Assembly: GCA_022641835.1 (NCBI GenBank)
Contig: CP048717.1
Location: forward strand, 1,054,001 to 1,118,000
Source: Petasospora fabianii
Lineage: Eukaryota > Ascomycota > Saccharomycetes > Phaffomycetales > Wickerhamomycetaceae
Length of the DNA: 64,000 nt
Direction: 5' to 3'
The notes under the pieces were generated by a model. The model did no database searches. It saw only the letters and a list, made by a program, of their open reading frames with translations, and was not told where the DNA came from. This document shows, piece by piece, positions 30,135-40,080 of this stretch. The translations under genes were made by a program, and so were the position numbers. Within the stretch, counting starts at the first letter, position 1. Each line of letters starts with the position of its first letter.

Positions 30135-30456
30135 GATGAAGACTTCTCCACCAAAAGGTCAAAAGCTCATGTTTTTCACTGTGCTGATAATTACGCGTGT
30201 GCGGGGTAAATTGTGGTACACATTTGCTCTATTAACTAATGTCCTTATCACTTTAACACTTTAATTGTCTTAAATGTCTTATCTATTTTATATGACTTTG
30301 GTTCATATGAGAGAGAAAATCATATCAGTTATGCTTTGAATGCCATGATATCTTTTATTCGCCTGTGCGAATGGATAACTGTTCTCTTAGGTGAAGATCA
30401 TTCCCATGGGAACATATCTTGAATAACACAATGCTTCAATGGAATAAAGGTGCTTA

Positions 30457-31158
30457 TCAATCATTATAAACCATGTAATCGAAAGTGACTCTTCCTTCAT
30501 CAATACTCAATTTTTCCAAAGTCTTGAAACCCCAATGTTCATAAACCAATGTAGCTTTCTCACCAGCACTTTCTAAAACAACAGGGACTTTATCAACTTC
30601 AACTGCTCTTTGCAAGATTGGTTTAACGATTGAACTGATAGCACCTTTAGTTGTTGAATCATTTGCTTTAAGTGGATCTTTAGCAAGGAATTGTAAATGC
30701 CAATGTGGTCTCTCATCAAACCCATTCCTCTTTGAAGCTGATGCAAAACATGCACCTAATTCTTGAAATTGAGGTGGAATCTCCTCTAACTCTTCCTCTT
30801 GGTCAGGTGAAGGTTGAGCTTTAGCAAAATTTGGAGGTAACCATAATGCCACTGCAGCATGATCATGTGATTGAATGATTATTCCCCCCTTAGAAACGTA
30901 TTTGGTTAAAGTCTTAAAGAAGTGTGCTTCAACCTCATGTTGTGGAAGTCCCTTATGCGTCGAAGTCTTGAGATAGAGTGAAACGGGGAGATCATTAAAA
31001 GCTCTTGCCACTGTCTGTGATGCCTTATTGATATCATAGATAGTGGAAGCAGGTGACACAATAGATTGCTTTATATCAGCTGCTGTTAACAGTCTTTGAA
31101 TAGATTGTTTCGACACATTCTGAGACGTAGCTTTCAAAGAAGAGAACAATGTTTGCAT
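30457..31158 (-). CDS. GNAT-family N-acetyltransferase, unassigned
   Basis: This 233-residue protein has the shape of a GCN5-related acetyltransferase of a fungal type. It has a DINKASQTVARAFNDLP-like N-terminal helix, AAVALWLPP after a beta strand and a substrate segment around RPHWHLQFLAKDP. It ends LESAGEKATLVYEHWGFKTLEKL, the classic GNAT motif B (YE..GF). Substrate unknown. I start at the ATG at 31158 (MQTLFSSLKATSQ); the frame continues upstream only through a GTG. It shares a 685-bp divergent region with PIC2. Confidence 0.75.
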   Translation of the reverse strand: MQTLFSSLKATSQNVSKQSIQRLLTAADIKQSIVSPASTIYDINKASQTVARAFNDLPVSLYLKTSTHKGLPQHEVEAHFFKTLTKYVSKGGIIIQSHDHAAVALWLPPNFAKAQPSPDQEEELEEIPPQFQELGACFASASKRNGFDERPHWHLQFLAKDPLKANDSTTKGAISSIVKPILQRAVEVDKVPVVLESAGEKATLVYEHWGFKTLEKLSIDEGRVTFDYMVYND

Positions 31159-31843
31159 AAGCACTTTTAGATCAACTGTAACTGTAAACCTACTTAAAAC
31201 CACCTTAAAATAAACAAACTAAGTAACTGATAAAACATCGTCCAACTGAGATAAATTCGTACAACTATTTTGTTGCTTATGTAATCAAACTTCTTTTCGC
31301 GAAACTAAACTCGGCTCGGACACCGAAAGCTCCGAAGGAGATCCGAGAGGACTAATATAAAAGAGAGATTGTTAAGTGTTGATGGAGGGTAATTGAGACG
31401 TCTGTAGGTGTTAATTATACTCATCCGAGGTTGTTATTGTTGGTTTTAGTGTTATTTTAGTGTAAAGTAAGAGAATGCGTGGGTGGTGAAGGAGTGGGGG
31501 TTAATGTCCTTATCGGTAACTCGATAGAGTCAGGCCGACACTATACAACTAAACATATCGATTGCGATGACAGGACAGTGACAAGAACTGTTACAGGTTC
31601 TTTTACAGAATATCTAACAGACTCAATTGATGAAGCATTGACTTATTTATTTGTCTCCAAAGATTGATCTAACTAGTTGAAAGATATCTCTTATAGTCTT
31701 CAGTACCCGATCCGTATCATCCGTCTGTGGCCGCAACAATACCCGCTCCTACCGCACATAAATAGAGCAATCTTCCCTGTAATTGACCTTAATTTCTTAA
31801 TCTTAACTCGTTTCAAGTCTTCAATCCCTTCTATAACACTGTA
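31159..31843. promoter_or_regulatory. Divergent promoter GNAT / PIC2
   Basis: The region contains a TTCGCGAA palindrome at 31296-31303 (137 bp upstream of the GNAT gene) and CCGAAAGCTCCGAAGGAGATCCG, a cluster of CCG/CGG-like words at about 31321-31345. A 62-codon open frame at 31479-31667 starts with GTG and has no ATG, so I do not call it a gene. The PIC2 leader is pyrimidine-rich. Confidence 0.4.
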
Positions 31844-32866
31844 ATGTCAAACAACAGGGGCTCCACCTCGATTCCGGGCCTCCCAGGTACCGCACAATAC
31901 TTCATCCATTCACCTGTCTCCAATGGTTTACACAAGATTGATCAGGAAATCAAGGATGAATTCAAGGGAATCAAACTCTTCTCCAAAGAGTATTATTGGA
32001 CTTGTACCCTTGGAGGTATTCTTGCCTGTGGACCAACTCATTCTGCTGTGACACCATTAGATCTCGTCAAATGTCGTAGACAAGTTGATTCTTCCCTTTA
32101 CAAGTCAAACATTGAAGGTTGGCGTACAATTCTTAAGACTGAAGGATTTGGTGGTATTTGGACAGGTTTTGGTGCTACTTTTATCGGTTATTCGTTCCAA
32201 GGTGCTGGTAAATATGGGTTCTATGAGTTCTTCAAAGAGAAGTATACTGAACTTGTTGGTGAAAAGACTGCTACTAAGTACAAGACTACTCTTTACTTGG
32301 CTGCATCTGCATCTGCAGAGTTCCTTGCTGATATCGCCTTGTGTCCATTTGAAGCCATCAAGGTTAAGACTCAAACTACTATTCCTCCATATGCTACAAA
32401 CGTTTTCGATGGCTGGTCCAAGATCACTGCTAAAGAAGGTATCGCTGGTTTGTACAAGGGTTTGACTCCATTATGGTTACGTCAAATCCCATATACTATG
32501 TGTAAATTTGCCACATTTGAAACTGTTGTTGAATGGATCTATAAGCAAATGGCAAAGCCAAAGAATGAATACTCTAAATTGCAACAAACTGGTGTTTCAT
32601 TCGTTGGTGGTTACATTGCTGGTATCTTTTGTGCTGTTGTTTCTCATCCTGCTGATGTCATGGTTTCCAAGATTAACAATGAAAAAACCGCTACTGAATC
32701 AACTGCACAGGCATCTGCTAGAATTTATAAGAGAATTGGATTTGCTGGATTGTGGAATGGTTTACCTGTTAGAATCTTGATGATTGGTACTTTGACTGGT
32801 TGTCAATGGCTCATCTATGACAGTTTCAAAGCCTATATCGGTTTACCAACAACTGGTGGTCACTAA
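31844..32866 (+). CDS. PIC2: Mitochondrial phosphate/copper carrier PIC2
   Basis: This 340-residue member of the mitochondrial carrier family sits in the inner membrane. Three repeats each carry the carrier signature: [20 protein letters not shown] and [10 protein letters not shown]. Near-identity to Pic2 is visible in [62 protein letters not shown] and the end [16 protein letters not shown]. Pic2 imports phosphate and copper in S. cerevisiae. The N-terminus is about 40 residues longer than S. cerevisiae Pic2 and is not presequence-like. Codons are strongly biased toward the preferred set. Confidence 0.96.
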   Translation: MSNNRGSTSIPGLPGTAQYFIHSPVSNGLHKIDQEIKDEFKGIKLFSKEYYWTCTLGGILACGPTHSAVTPLDLVKCRRQVDSSLYKSNIEGWRTILKTEGFGGIWTGFGATFIGYSFQGAGKYGFYEFFKEKYTELVGEKTATKYKTTLYLAASASAEFLADIALCPFEAIKVKTQTTIPPYATNVFDGWSKITAKEGIAGLYKGLTPLWLRQIPYTMCKFATFETVVEWIYKQMAKPKNEYSKLQQTGVSFVGGYIAGIFCAVVSHPADVMVSKINNEKTATESTAQASARIYKRIGFAGLWNGLPVRILMIGTLTGCQWLIYDSFKAYIGLPTTGGH

Positions 32867-32873
32867 ACTACCT

Positions 32874-32975
32874 TTGTATGACTTACACTGTCTATACTGT
32901 TGTATCACTTACACTTGGTATACTTGTATGACGTACACTGTCTATACTCTTGTATGACTTACGCTTGTTATATCC
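32874..32975. repeat. Short tandem repeat 3' of PIC2
   Basis: Four imperfect copies of a 24-26-bp unit of the form TTGTATGACTTACACTGTCT begin at 32874, 32900, 32924 and 32950, directly after the PIC2 stop. Alternate copies resemble each other most, so the higher-order unit is about 50 bp. It may lie in the PIC2 3' untranslated region. Confidence 0.75.
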
Positions 32976-33117
32976 ATATTCCCTACTTAGACCTGGACTT
33001 TGTAGTTGAGATATGATACAGCTACATAACACATCATATCGTAGCAACATTCATAAAGTCTTTAGTTAATAAATATAGCCATAATATAGCCCGTTGTAGC
33101 ATCAGAAAGCAAATATA

Positions 33118-34865
33118 TCATAAACCTTCATCCAACACTAAGACACTTGTCATAGCACTCTCCAGATCTGATTTTTCACCACAAAACACAGGCTCACCAT
33201 TACCCTTACCAAATTCGATTCTGTTAACTTCAATCTCATTACCAAACACCTTAGTACTATCCCAATATGCATCTGAACTCTTATAAGTAGCTAATTCCAT
33301 CCTTTGAGTGGCATATATCGGTTGTCCCATAAAGCAAGTCTCAATCTCAACTTCTGCTAATGGAGTTCTAGAAACCACAGTTGCCTGACGATCAACAATC
33401 TCATCAACTGGTTCAATAGGGATATAATCAGGTAAAAGACTCTCGGGTATAGCATGTGATGGTAAAGTGTATTTGGTATTAGTGTTACCCTTCTCGTCAA
33501 TGACAAATAAGTCATCACCGACAAGTGCTAAGAGTTCCCCCTTAATAGAGCAAAGTCTTGAAGCTTGCATGTTTGGTAAGACCCAATTTTGAGATACATC
33601 CGATTGGAAACAGTGTATTGAACCACTTGACCTTGTTACAATCTGGAATGAATCATTAGAGGACCAGTGGATCTCATCAACAACAGATCCGGTCTTCCCA
33701 CGGATTTGAATATCCAAGAGGGAAACTTCGAGTGGTACACGAGTGATATCCCATTTATAGATTTGATCACCTCGTTGAGTTATGGTACACATGTGTGTGT
33801 TAAAGGGTGATAGTGAAAGGTTTGATACTCCATTTGGTGGTTGGAAAGATGCAATGATTCGTTGTGTTACCAAATCCATTATCACAACACGATGTGTTTG
33901 TTTCATTCCATTGATCAGATTAGAGATGTAAGTCTTCAAGTTTGACTTTAGAGAATTGTCATTTAGGATGTATTTCAACGTGTTGATATCTGAAAGTTTG
34001 CTGATTCCATCAATTGCAGTTGATGAAAGATTCTGCAAGATCTTTGAATATATCGAATGGTTATGTGAAGGTACATCCATCTTTGTCAATGCTGAATCTG
34101 ATACTAGCTCATCTGAGACATACGTCAAGTATCTTCCAACAATGTCAAACAGAACCTGACCATTAATGACACTGGCTTCGAAAGTTATAGGTAAAGGATG
34201 GCCCTTTACCTCATCAAAGACGGTTAATGAACCTTCATTTGTAGCGATACCAACAAACTTATCTGATCCTTTGATAGTATAAGGGTTAGCTCCGTGTACG
34301 GAGGGGGGTAAGATTAACGGTCTCAAAGCATCATGTGCCTCATCGGAGAATACTTGACCAAACTTATACACGGAGAATACCACTTCACCTTTGAACTTAA
34401 CAGCTAATAGTACCCTATAAGTATTTGAATCCTGTTGCATTTCCAATGGTTGCATATCTTCGATTGCTCCAGCCACAGTGAGTGATGCCACTAGATACAT
34501 CGGACGTTGTTGTTGAGCATCTGCCGACGATGATAACTGTGATGATTGCATTTTCATCATCTGAAGACTTGAGGGCATCCAATCCCAAACCTCGACTGTG
34601 TGACCATAGGCAATCACCACTTCACCGTGACATCCAAACTTGACAACGTGGGAGGTACGCGCAGACCCCGGACGGGAACCCGAACGGGAGCTCTGTGCCG
34701 TGTACTTAACTTTGGACCACGCAGCATGTGCACCGAGTTTACACGAGCAACGAGGAGATACCGGCCTAATGAAGGTTAGTAACTGTATCCTAGAAAGAGA
34801 GAGAATTTGTGGAGAAAAGGCACTCACGAGCGGAAAAGACGCGTCGGGTCGTGGCCTGTAGGCAT
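33118..34865 (-). CDS. WD40/beta-propeller protein, possibly BCAS3-like
   Basis: This two-exon gene has exon 1 at 34828-34865 (MPTGHDPTRLFR plus two bases) and exon 2 at 33118-34765. The 62-nt intron has GTGAGT, TACTAAC and CATTAG. The product is 561 residues. Visible blade-like sequence includes FGCHGEVVIAYGHTVEVWDW near residue 58, GIATNEGSLTVFDE, and VSNLSLSPFNTHMCTITQRGDQIYKWDI near residue 340. The last resembles the core of BCAS3/PROPPIN-type propellers (a phosphoinositide-binding autophagy family), but I do not see a clear FRRG motif. The family assignment is tentative. The C-terminus is acidic and unstructured. Its promoter carries a Rap1-like site at 35069-35081. Confidence 0.8.
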
Positions 34866-35402
34866 TGCTTTGTGATGCGTGTTTGGATCTTTGAGATACG
34901 CTATCAACGTTCAGATATAAAGTATGTGATTCTTTCTTAACGAGTCTCTGTAAAGGAATAAATGGCTGCTTTTGTAGGTTTCAAGGGTGTTTGACCAAGT
35001 GTTCTTAAGTGGCGACAAAGGCAAACTGCACCTCCACAACTACGCACTTCTTATCGCGATAATGCAATGGTGTCCGGGTGTTTTTCTTTAGTTAAAATTT
35101 TAGGGGTAACTGGGGCAACAGGGGGATGCTGGTGTTGGGGTGTAAAACCAGTCAATATAACTACTAATTAAGAGTTAGACAGTTGTAGCTTGGAGTTTGA
35201 AGGTGGTAATTACAGTAGATTGTATCAGTAAGAGCGGAGACCTAGACAGGGTCCAGTTGAGGACATGATAACAAGAGCCAAAAGCTCATGAGATCTGTAG
35301 GCTGCAGAGTACAACGTACTGGTTGCAGATCTAACAATAGTCAAGATATATGAAAGATTCATTATTGTCATTCAACTCATATATTCATAATCTCTTGTTT
35401 CA
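34866..35402. promoter_or_regulatory. Promoter of the propeller gene / JHD1 3' region
   Basis: It holds a Rap1-like site at 35069-35081 (reverse complement ACACCCGGACACC) and a related GTGTTTGGATC at about 34879-34889. Around 35275-35330 are inverted words (AAAGCTCATGAGATCTG and CAGATCT), and a TATA-like ATATAAAG is near 34915. No gene was seen. Confidence 0.45.
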
Positions 35403-36860
35403 TTATTTTGTAGTCGTATCTGTCTTAATATCACTTCCCAGGGTGTTAGTCTTATCATTCAACCTTCTGCGTTTGGTTGGTATCTCTTTCAGCTCTTCAG
35501 ACTTGACTTCAGCCACAGTGACATTCTTCTTGACGAAATCTTCAAATCTTTTCAAGAAACTCTTAGCATTACCAATGTATTTCGTAGGAACACTTTCTCT
35601 TACCCCACGTTCTTTACGATCCACTTGTGCTTTCAAATATTCTAGTAACTCAACACACCCTTTAGCATCAATAGTCTCACCAACTTCAATGTCTCCTTCA
35701 AGTATTCTCCAAGCTGTCAACCACATCAATTTACTAAAATTAGGGAATTTAAATTTCTTCCCCACTTTAGTCTTAATCTCAATATCGATAATCTTCAATT
35801 GTTCTGGGATGTTGAAACTAGTCAAGAAGTTACCACCAATGACTAATGTATCAACAGGTGTGTATACTGCATGGATCCATCCACTTGGGATAATCATAAC
35901 GTCTCCGGGCATTAACTCAACTTTAAGACCATTTTCCAAACCCAAATCACCTAAAAATTGCATTGATAATGAAGTATCAGTGATCCAATTAACATATTTC
36001 TTCAAATTGTGATCTGTTGGTGGGAAGAACATAAACTGCTTTGATCCATAAATAACAGTATAATACACTGAAGTACCTGCAAAATCAAGATGGAAATCAG
36101 TATAAGAATCTTGAACACCCATAAGACAATATTTTTGCACAATTGGTCTACCTTCAAGATCCTGGGGCCAAACACGATCAACTAAATCAACATCTTCAAC
36201 ATATGTTGGTCTCTTAATCTTTTCACCTAATTCACAATTACTTATTTCGAGACTAAGCACATTATAGATTCTTTCCCTATCTTGCTTATTCTTGAAATAG
36301 TCTCTCCATTCAGATAATTTCCATGAATGCTTTGTACCATTTTGAGTCAATACATCCATCACTTCAATATGAGCATCTTCACCCATACTCTCCACTAATG
36401 TATCAACATCATACTCCTTTGGGATAACAAGCCCAAGACCTTGCTTCTTAGCACATGGAATCTTTACAGGAGCAGGTAGTCTAGTGCTTAAAGCATATGC
36501 TTTTGTCAATTGCTTCCCATCCAACTCCTGAACTTGACCTTTACTCTCACCACTCCACTCCACAAATCTCTTTATATGTGGATGTTGTTCAATCATCGAG
36601 GTTTCAACTTCACCTGCATCCAATGCCACATAGTCTATCTTTGTCCTTTTTCTACCACTAGTACGCTTATATTCAGTGGGTCCATGCACTATAGTACACT
36701 TAGCACAATGGAATCTTAAGATCTTTGAAGTTTCAGAGAGTGATAGATGGAGACAATGGTTATGGAACCATGTTGTACACGATTCACAACAGATCCAATG
36801 TTGTTGGAAAGGTGGTGTTTCCGTGTATGTGTCACACAGAGGGCATGTCTCCTCAGACAT
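35403..36860 (-). CDS. JHD1: JmjC histone demethylase JHD1
   Basis: This 485-residue Fe(II)/2-oxoglutarate dioxygenase removes methyl groups from histone H3 Lys36 (S. cerevisiae Jhd1, 492 residues). An N-terminal PHD finger (CPLC...CCESC...FHNHC...CAKC, residues 6-54) is followed by the JmjC core. Iron ligands are the HxD pair in TDFHLDFAGTS (about 257-259) and a later His in SGWIHAVYTP (about 328). VYYTVIYGSKQFMFFPPT supplies the cofactor strand. The C-terminal half is Lys-rich and less conserved. It is divergent from RSM18 over 219 bp with two Rap1-like sites. Confidence 0.96.
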   Translation of the reverse strand: MSEETCPLCDTYTETPPFQQHWICCESCTTWFHNHCLHLSLSETSKILRFHCAKCTIVHGPTEYKRTSGRKRTKIDYVALDAGEVETSMIEQHPHIKRFVEWSGESKGQVQELDGKQLTKAYALSTRLPAPVKIPCAKKQGLGLVIPKEYDVDTLVESMGEDAHIEVMDVLTQNGTKHSWKLSEWRDYFKNKQDRERIYNVLSLEISNCELGEKIKRPTYVEDVDLVDRVWPQDLEGRPIVQKYCLMGVQDSYTDFHLDFAGTSVYYTVIYGSKQFMFFPPTDHNLKKYVNWITDTSLSMQFLGDLGLENGLKVELMPGDVMIIPSGWIHAVYTPVDTLVIGGNFLTSFNIPEQLKIIDIEIKTKVGKKFKFPNFSKLMWLTAWRILEGDIEVGETIDAKGCVELLEYLKAQVDRKERGVRESVPTKYIGNAKSFLKRFEDFVKKNVTVAEVKSEELKEIPTKRRRLNDKTNTLGSDIKTDTTTK

Positions 36861-36951
36861 TTTTGTATCAATAATGAGGAGAAAGGGATCAGTTTATATC
36901 ATAAAGTAGGGTAAATGGTGTCATAATCGACTTTATTGTTTAAATTTATGT

Positions 36952-36983
36952 GGTGTTTGGATGTCTTCTTGGTGTTTGGATGT
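36952..36983. promoter_or_regulatory. Twin Rap1-like elements between JHD1 and RSM18
   Basis: GGTGTTTGGATGT occurs at 36952-36964 and again at 36971-36983, start-to-start 19 bp, on the same helical side within about two turns. The reverse complement ACATCCAAACACC resembles Rap1 sites of ribosomal-protein promoters (ACAYCCRTACAY). The pair lies about 97-128 bp upstream of the RSM18 ATG. Confidence 0.6.
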
Positions 36984-37079
36984 TTTTGTCGGATCTCGAC
37001 GCTATGATAAAAAATGAAAAGGTTGAGGAACTTAATGAACTTGACTTCTTAGTTTATATTTAAGATAAACAGACCCAAA

Positions 37080-37574
37080 ATGTTCAGATCTACAAGTCTT
37101 ATAGCTACAAGAGCTTTTTCTACAGGCAGATTTGTTAGTGCTCCTGGTTCAACATTATCAAGATTTGATTTTGTTCCACAGGCGAGAGATTCTAATCAGA
37201 GTGAAGCACCAGTAAAGCTTGAATCTAACGTTGTTAGATATTTTGCCTCTGATGAATTATATGATCCATTTGATTTCTCTCTTGCTAAGCTTAGACTTGA
37301 GAGAAGGGCATATGCTGAGAACAATGCTGGAAGAAAATTCTTTGATGAGAAGAGAGTTAATCCACTTGATTGTTATACCAATACCAAATATCTAAGTTCA
37401 TACCTTACAAGTACTGGAAGAATTCATCCAAGGGAAGTTACAAAACTTAGTTTGAAGAACCAAAAGAGATTAGCAAAGGCTATTAAGAGAGCTAGAGCTG
37501 CTGGATTGCTTAGTAGTGTTCATAAGGATGCTGATCTTTTACAATTTACCAATGATTTTAGTATGAGAGGTTGA
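37080..37574 (+). CDS. RSM18: Mitochondrial small-subunit ribosomal protein bS18m (RSM18)
   Basis: This 164-residue protein has a mitochondrial presequence (MFRSTSLIATRAFSTGRF) and the S18 core near the C-terminus: NPLDCYTNTKYLSSYLTSTG, then REVTKLSLKNQKRLAKAIKRAR and AAGLL. S18 sits on the platform of the small subunit. The protein is longer than the 138-residue S. cerevisiae Rsm18 because of the middle segment. The tail FTNDFSMRG is not conserved. It shares a divergent promoter with JHD1 and converges with PKP1. Confidence 0.94.
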   Translation: MFRSTSLIATRAFSTGRFVSAPGSTLSRFDFVPQARDSNQSEAPVKLESNVVRYFASDELYDPFDFSLAKLRLERRAYAENNAGRKFFDEKRVNPLDCYTNTKYLSSYLTSTGRIHPREVTKLSLKNQKRLAKAIKRARAAGLLSSVHKDADLLQFTNDFSMRG

Positions 37575-37640
37575 TACTACGCATTATGAATTCATGTATA
37601 TAATCTTCAATGAAGTTGACTTAATGTATATAAGTAGACA

Positions 37641-38798
37641 TTATAACAACGAGTTATCAGGGCCAATCAATTCAACATAAACGTCAGTACCTAAACCATA
37701 ACAACTTTGTAATTCCAATCTACCACCAAATTGTTCAACATAAGCTTTTGTTAAAGGTAATCCATACCCCATCCCAGCAACATTATCAACATCTTCACCT
37801 GGCATAACGTTATCACCCATACCACTTTGCTTTTCTTGTTTTTCAACCGAGGTGAAAGAGTAATCAAATATATGTTGTTCAATCTCTGGTGGGATACCAC
37901 CACCTTCATCTCTAAATCTTATACCAAGAGTTCTCTTACCTTGTATAGTGGAGTTTTCCACGATGGTGACCAATACAGGTGAATCTGCCCTATCATTTTC
38001 AATATGGGCACGGATTGAATTCTTTAATATCTCGGTAAAGACATATTCAAGATGTGGTGCGATATATGGGAATTCGATATCTTCACCAAAATCAATTTTA
38101 ACAGGCACTTGTTTATAATATTTGATAAAAGTCATATCGTTAACGAATCCTGCAAAGATATGAACAAGATCTGAGATTTTCAACTTGGTGTTAACGATCC
38201 CCATATGGTTTTCTGGTGCGTTGATACTTTGGATGAAGTTATTTGTCATTGTTTCCATATTGATCTTATCACGGAAGTGAGCATTTAAGAACTTAACAAT
38301 CTCTTCCTTTGGGAAGAAAGTGGAAACTTCTTGGAACCCTTTGGATAAAGATGGTATAGCATCACTATGAATCTCTGAGAATTTGGTAAGTGTTTGATAA
38401 ATCTTATCTGTATCTTCAACTCTGTGTAAGTTAAGAAGTAATTCAAGAGATTTAAGATATAAGTTATAAGTCTCTGCAATGTGTGGATTAAGAACAACAA
38501 TGTATGGTAATTGACGGAAAGCCTGGAGTCTCTTTGCGTTAAAAGTTGTTAAGTAGTTCACTGATGCTAAACCATTTGTTATTGGAGGTTCCCTTGATAA
38601 TGATATAAGTGAATTAAGAGATATCTGGGGGATATCCTTTTGAGAATAATCTGTAATGAGTCTTTCTAAAGAAGATCTGATTGAATATTCTTGTTCAAAT
38701 GATAAATTTGGAGGAGAGATATGATGATGTAACTTTGTAGCTCGTGATAATGTACGGTGTCCCGTATGGAGTGACCTTCTAATCATTGGTAAGAGCAT
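37641..38798 (-). CDS. PKP1: Mitochondrial protein kinase PKP1 (pyruvate dehydrogenase kinase family)
   Basis: This 385-residue GHKL-type kinase inhibits the pyruvate dehydrogenase complex by phosphorylating E1-alpha. I start at the ATG at 38798, giving the Arg-rich presequence MLLPMIRRSLHTGHRTLSRA; the longer frame begins with TTG. The ATPase has an N box EILKNSIRAH, a G1 box DEGGGIPPEI and a G2 box GMGYGLPLTKAYVEQFGG. The length fits S. cerevisiae Pkp1 (394) better than Pkp2 (491). The loop between G1 and G2 (VEKQEKQSGMGDNVMPGEDVD) is longer than in animal PDKs. Its promoter has a partial Rap1-like element at 38946-38958. Confidence 0.9.
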   Translation of the reverse strand: MLLPMIRRSLHTGHRTLSRATKLHHHISPPNLSFEQEYSIRSSLERLITDYSQKDIPQISLNSLISLSREPPITNGLASVNYLTTFNAKRLQAFRQLPYIVVLNPHIAETYNLYLKSLELLLNLHRVEDTDKIYQTLTKFSEIHSDAIPSLSKGFQEVSTFFPKEEIVKFLNAHFRDKINMETMTNNFIQSINAPENHMGIVNTKLKISDLVHIFAGFVNDMTFIKYYKQVPVKIDFGEDIEFPYIAPHLEYVFTEILKNSIRAHIENDRADSPVLVTIVENSTIQGKRTLGIRFRDEGGGIPPEIEQHIFDYSFTSVEKQEKQSGMGDNVMPGEDVDNVAGMGYGLPLTKAYVEQFGGRLELQSCYGLGTDVYVELIGPDNSLL

Positions 38799-40080
38799 GG
38801 TAGACGGATAAAGCCGAGTCAAGAGATAGTCTAGAATCTGATAATGCCAAGATGAAGCAATCAGTCACACTTAGTTTGTAGACTGATGGGTAAGCCGACG
38901 GTTAACCTGTGGATCCGAATCTGTTGTTAATTGTGATCGTACCTTGGTGTCCGGGTTAACCTCTTTTATTTTATTTAATTAAATAAAAATAAATAAAATA
39001 AATAAAAATTGAAATACGCGAACCTGTTTGATTCGCGAACTACCTTACATAAACATGCATTAGCCCGCCACCATGCCGTTGGCTTCTCCGACGGTCCAAA
39101 GGACCGTCGGGCGTAGTATAACGATTAAAAAGGCAGCACTTAACAACCAGCATTCGCTTTATCTTGCGTTATTTGTAGAAATATGATTGGATAGATGGGT
39201 AAGAGTTAGTAGATTGTACATAGACGTAGAGCGTATACAGAGACAGAGACATAAACATAGGGCATAGACTAGAGTATGTGATTACATCAGGAGATCCGAG
39301 GTAAACCTGCCACCGCGAGTCAACAGATGGGCCCCTTGGTCCCTGGACAGGAAATTGATTCTTTGCAGATGGGAATTAGACAGGTTGCACCTACTTACGC
39401 ACACTAAAGAGACGTTTAACGGGGGATCTACTCCGAACAATCAGAAGCCGTTGGTGAACTCCGGCGTGGCTGTTAATAAGCCAAGGATTAAACCTCGTAT
39501 GTTAGTACTCTAAGAGTAAACTAGTCAGGGTAAGGATAAACTAGTAAGGGGAACATAGACCGGATACAGCCGGTATCACGTATATCTTCATTCCCCTCTC
39601 AATACAACACAAGACATAATGATTTAGTTAAAGATAACAGAGTAATAGAAACGAGCGGAGCGCCAATCAAACGCCGCCCGCGTTTCTTTTTTTTTTTTTT
39701 TTGTCTTTGCCTCCGTTGGCGATGAGCTTTATGATAAGGATAAAGGAGCCAGTGGACCTTTATAAGAGGAGAGTTGGTGGGATAGATGTATATATAAAGT
39801 AACCCTCTGTTCTATTCTACTAGCTCTCTATTGATCTACATTACTTCTGTGTCCTGTTCGTTGATTATCTCTGTGATTGTCACTATAAGCTAATCTTCTG
39901 CAGACGCATCTCTCAACAGTAAGAACAAACGTCCCGTGGTGCCGCACGACAACATACTTAAGCGCGCCGTCTGCCACTCATCGTTCCTTCAACTCATATA
40001 GAAGGAAACTTTCTCTTCAGCTCAAGCTCTAACCCTCAGCTCTTAAGCTCTTAAGCTCTATTCCCCAAAACACCACCATT
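38799..40080. promoter_or_regulatory. 1.28-kb promoter region PKP1 / FCY2
   Basis: This long divergent region has no ATG frame of note. It contains GGTGTCCGGGTTA (38946-38958), an AAATAAAT-type run (about 38960-39008), ACGCGAAC (39016-39022) and TTCGCGAA (39032-39039). It also contains a perfect hairpin (39088-39110), a poly-T tract of 18-20 (about 39686-39704) and a TATATAAAG box near 39789. The FCY2 leader has a repeated CTCTTAAGCTC word just before the ATG. The length suggests regulated expression of the permease. Confidence 0.45.
39088..39110. promoter_or_regulatory. Perfect 10-bp inverted repeat
   Basis: CCGACGGTCC, three A's, then GGACCGTCGG: a flawless palindrome with a 3-nt loop. It contains CCG and CGG triplets in both arms, the half-sites typical of Zn2Cys6 regulators. 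It could be an operator for such a factor or an RNA hairpin. It lies about 290 bp upstream of PKP1 and 970 bp upstream of FCY2. Confidence 0.6.

Noticed and set aside
35350-36012. 220-codon open frame on the plus strand
   Set aside because: It lies antisense to the well-supported JHD1 gene and its product resembles nothing; it is a shadow of coding sequence.
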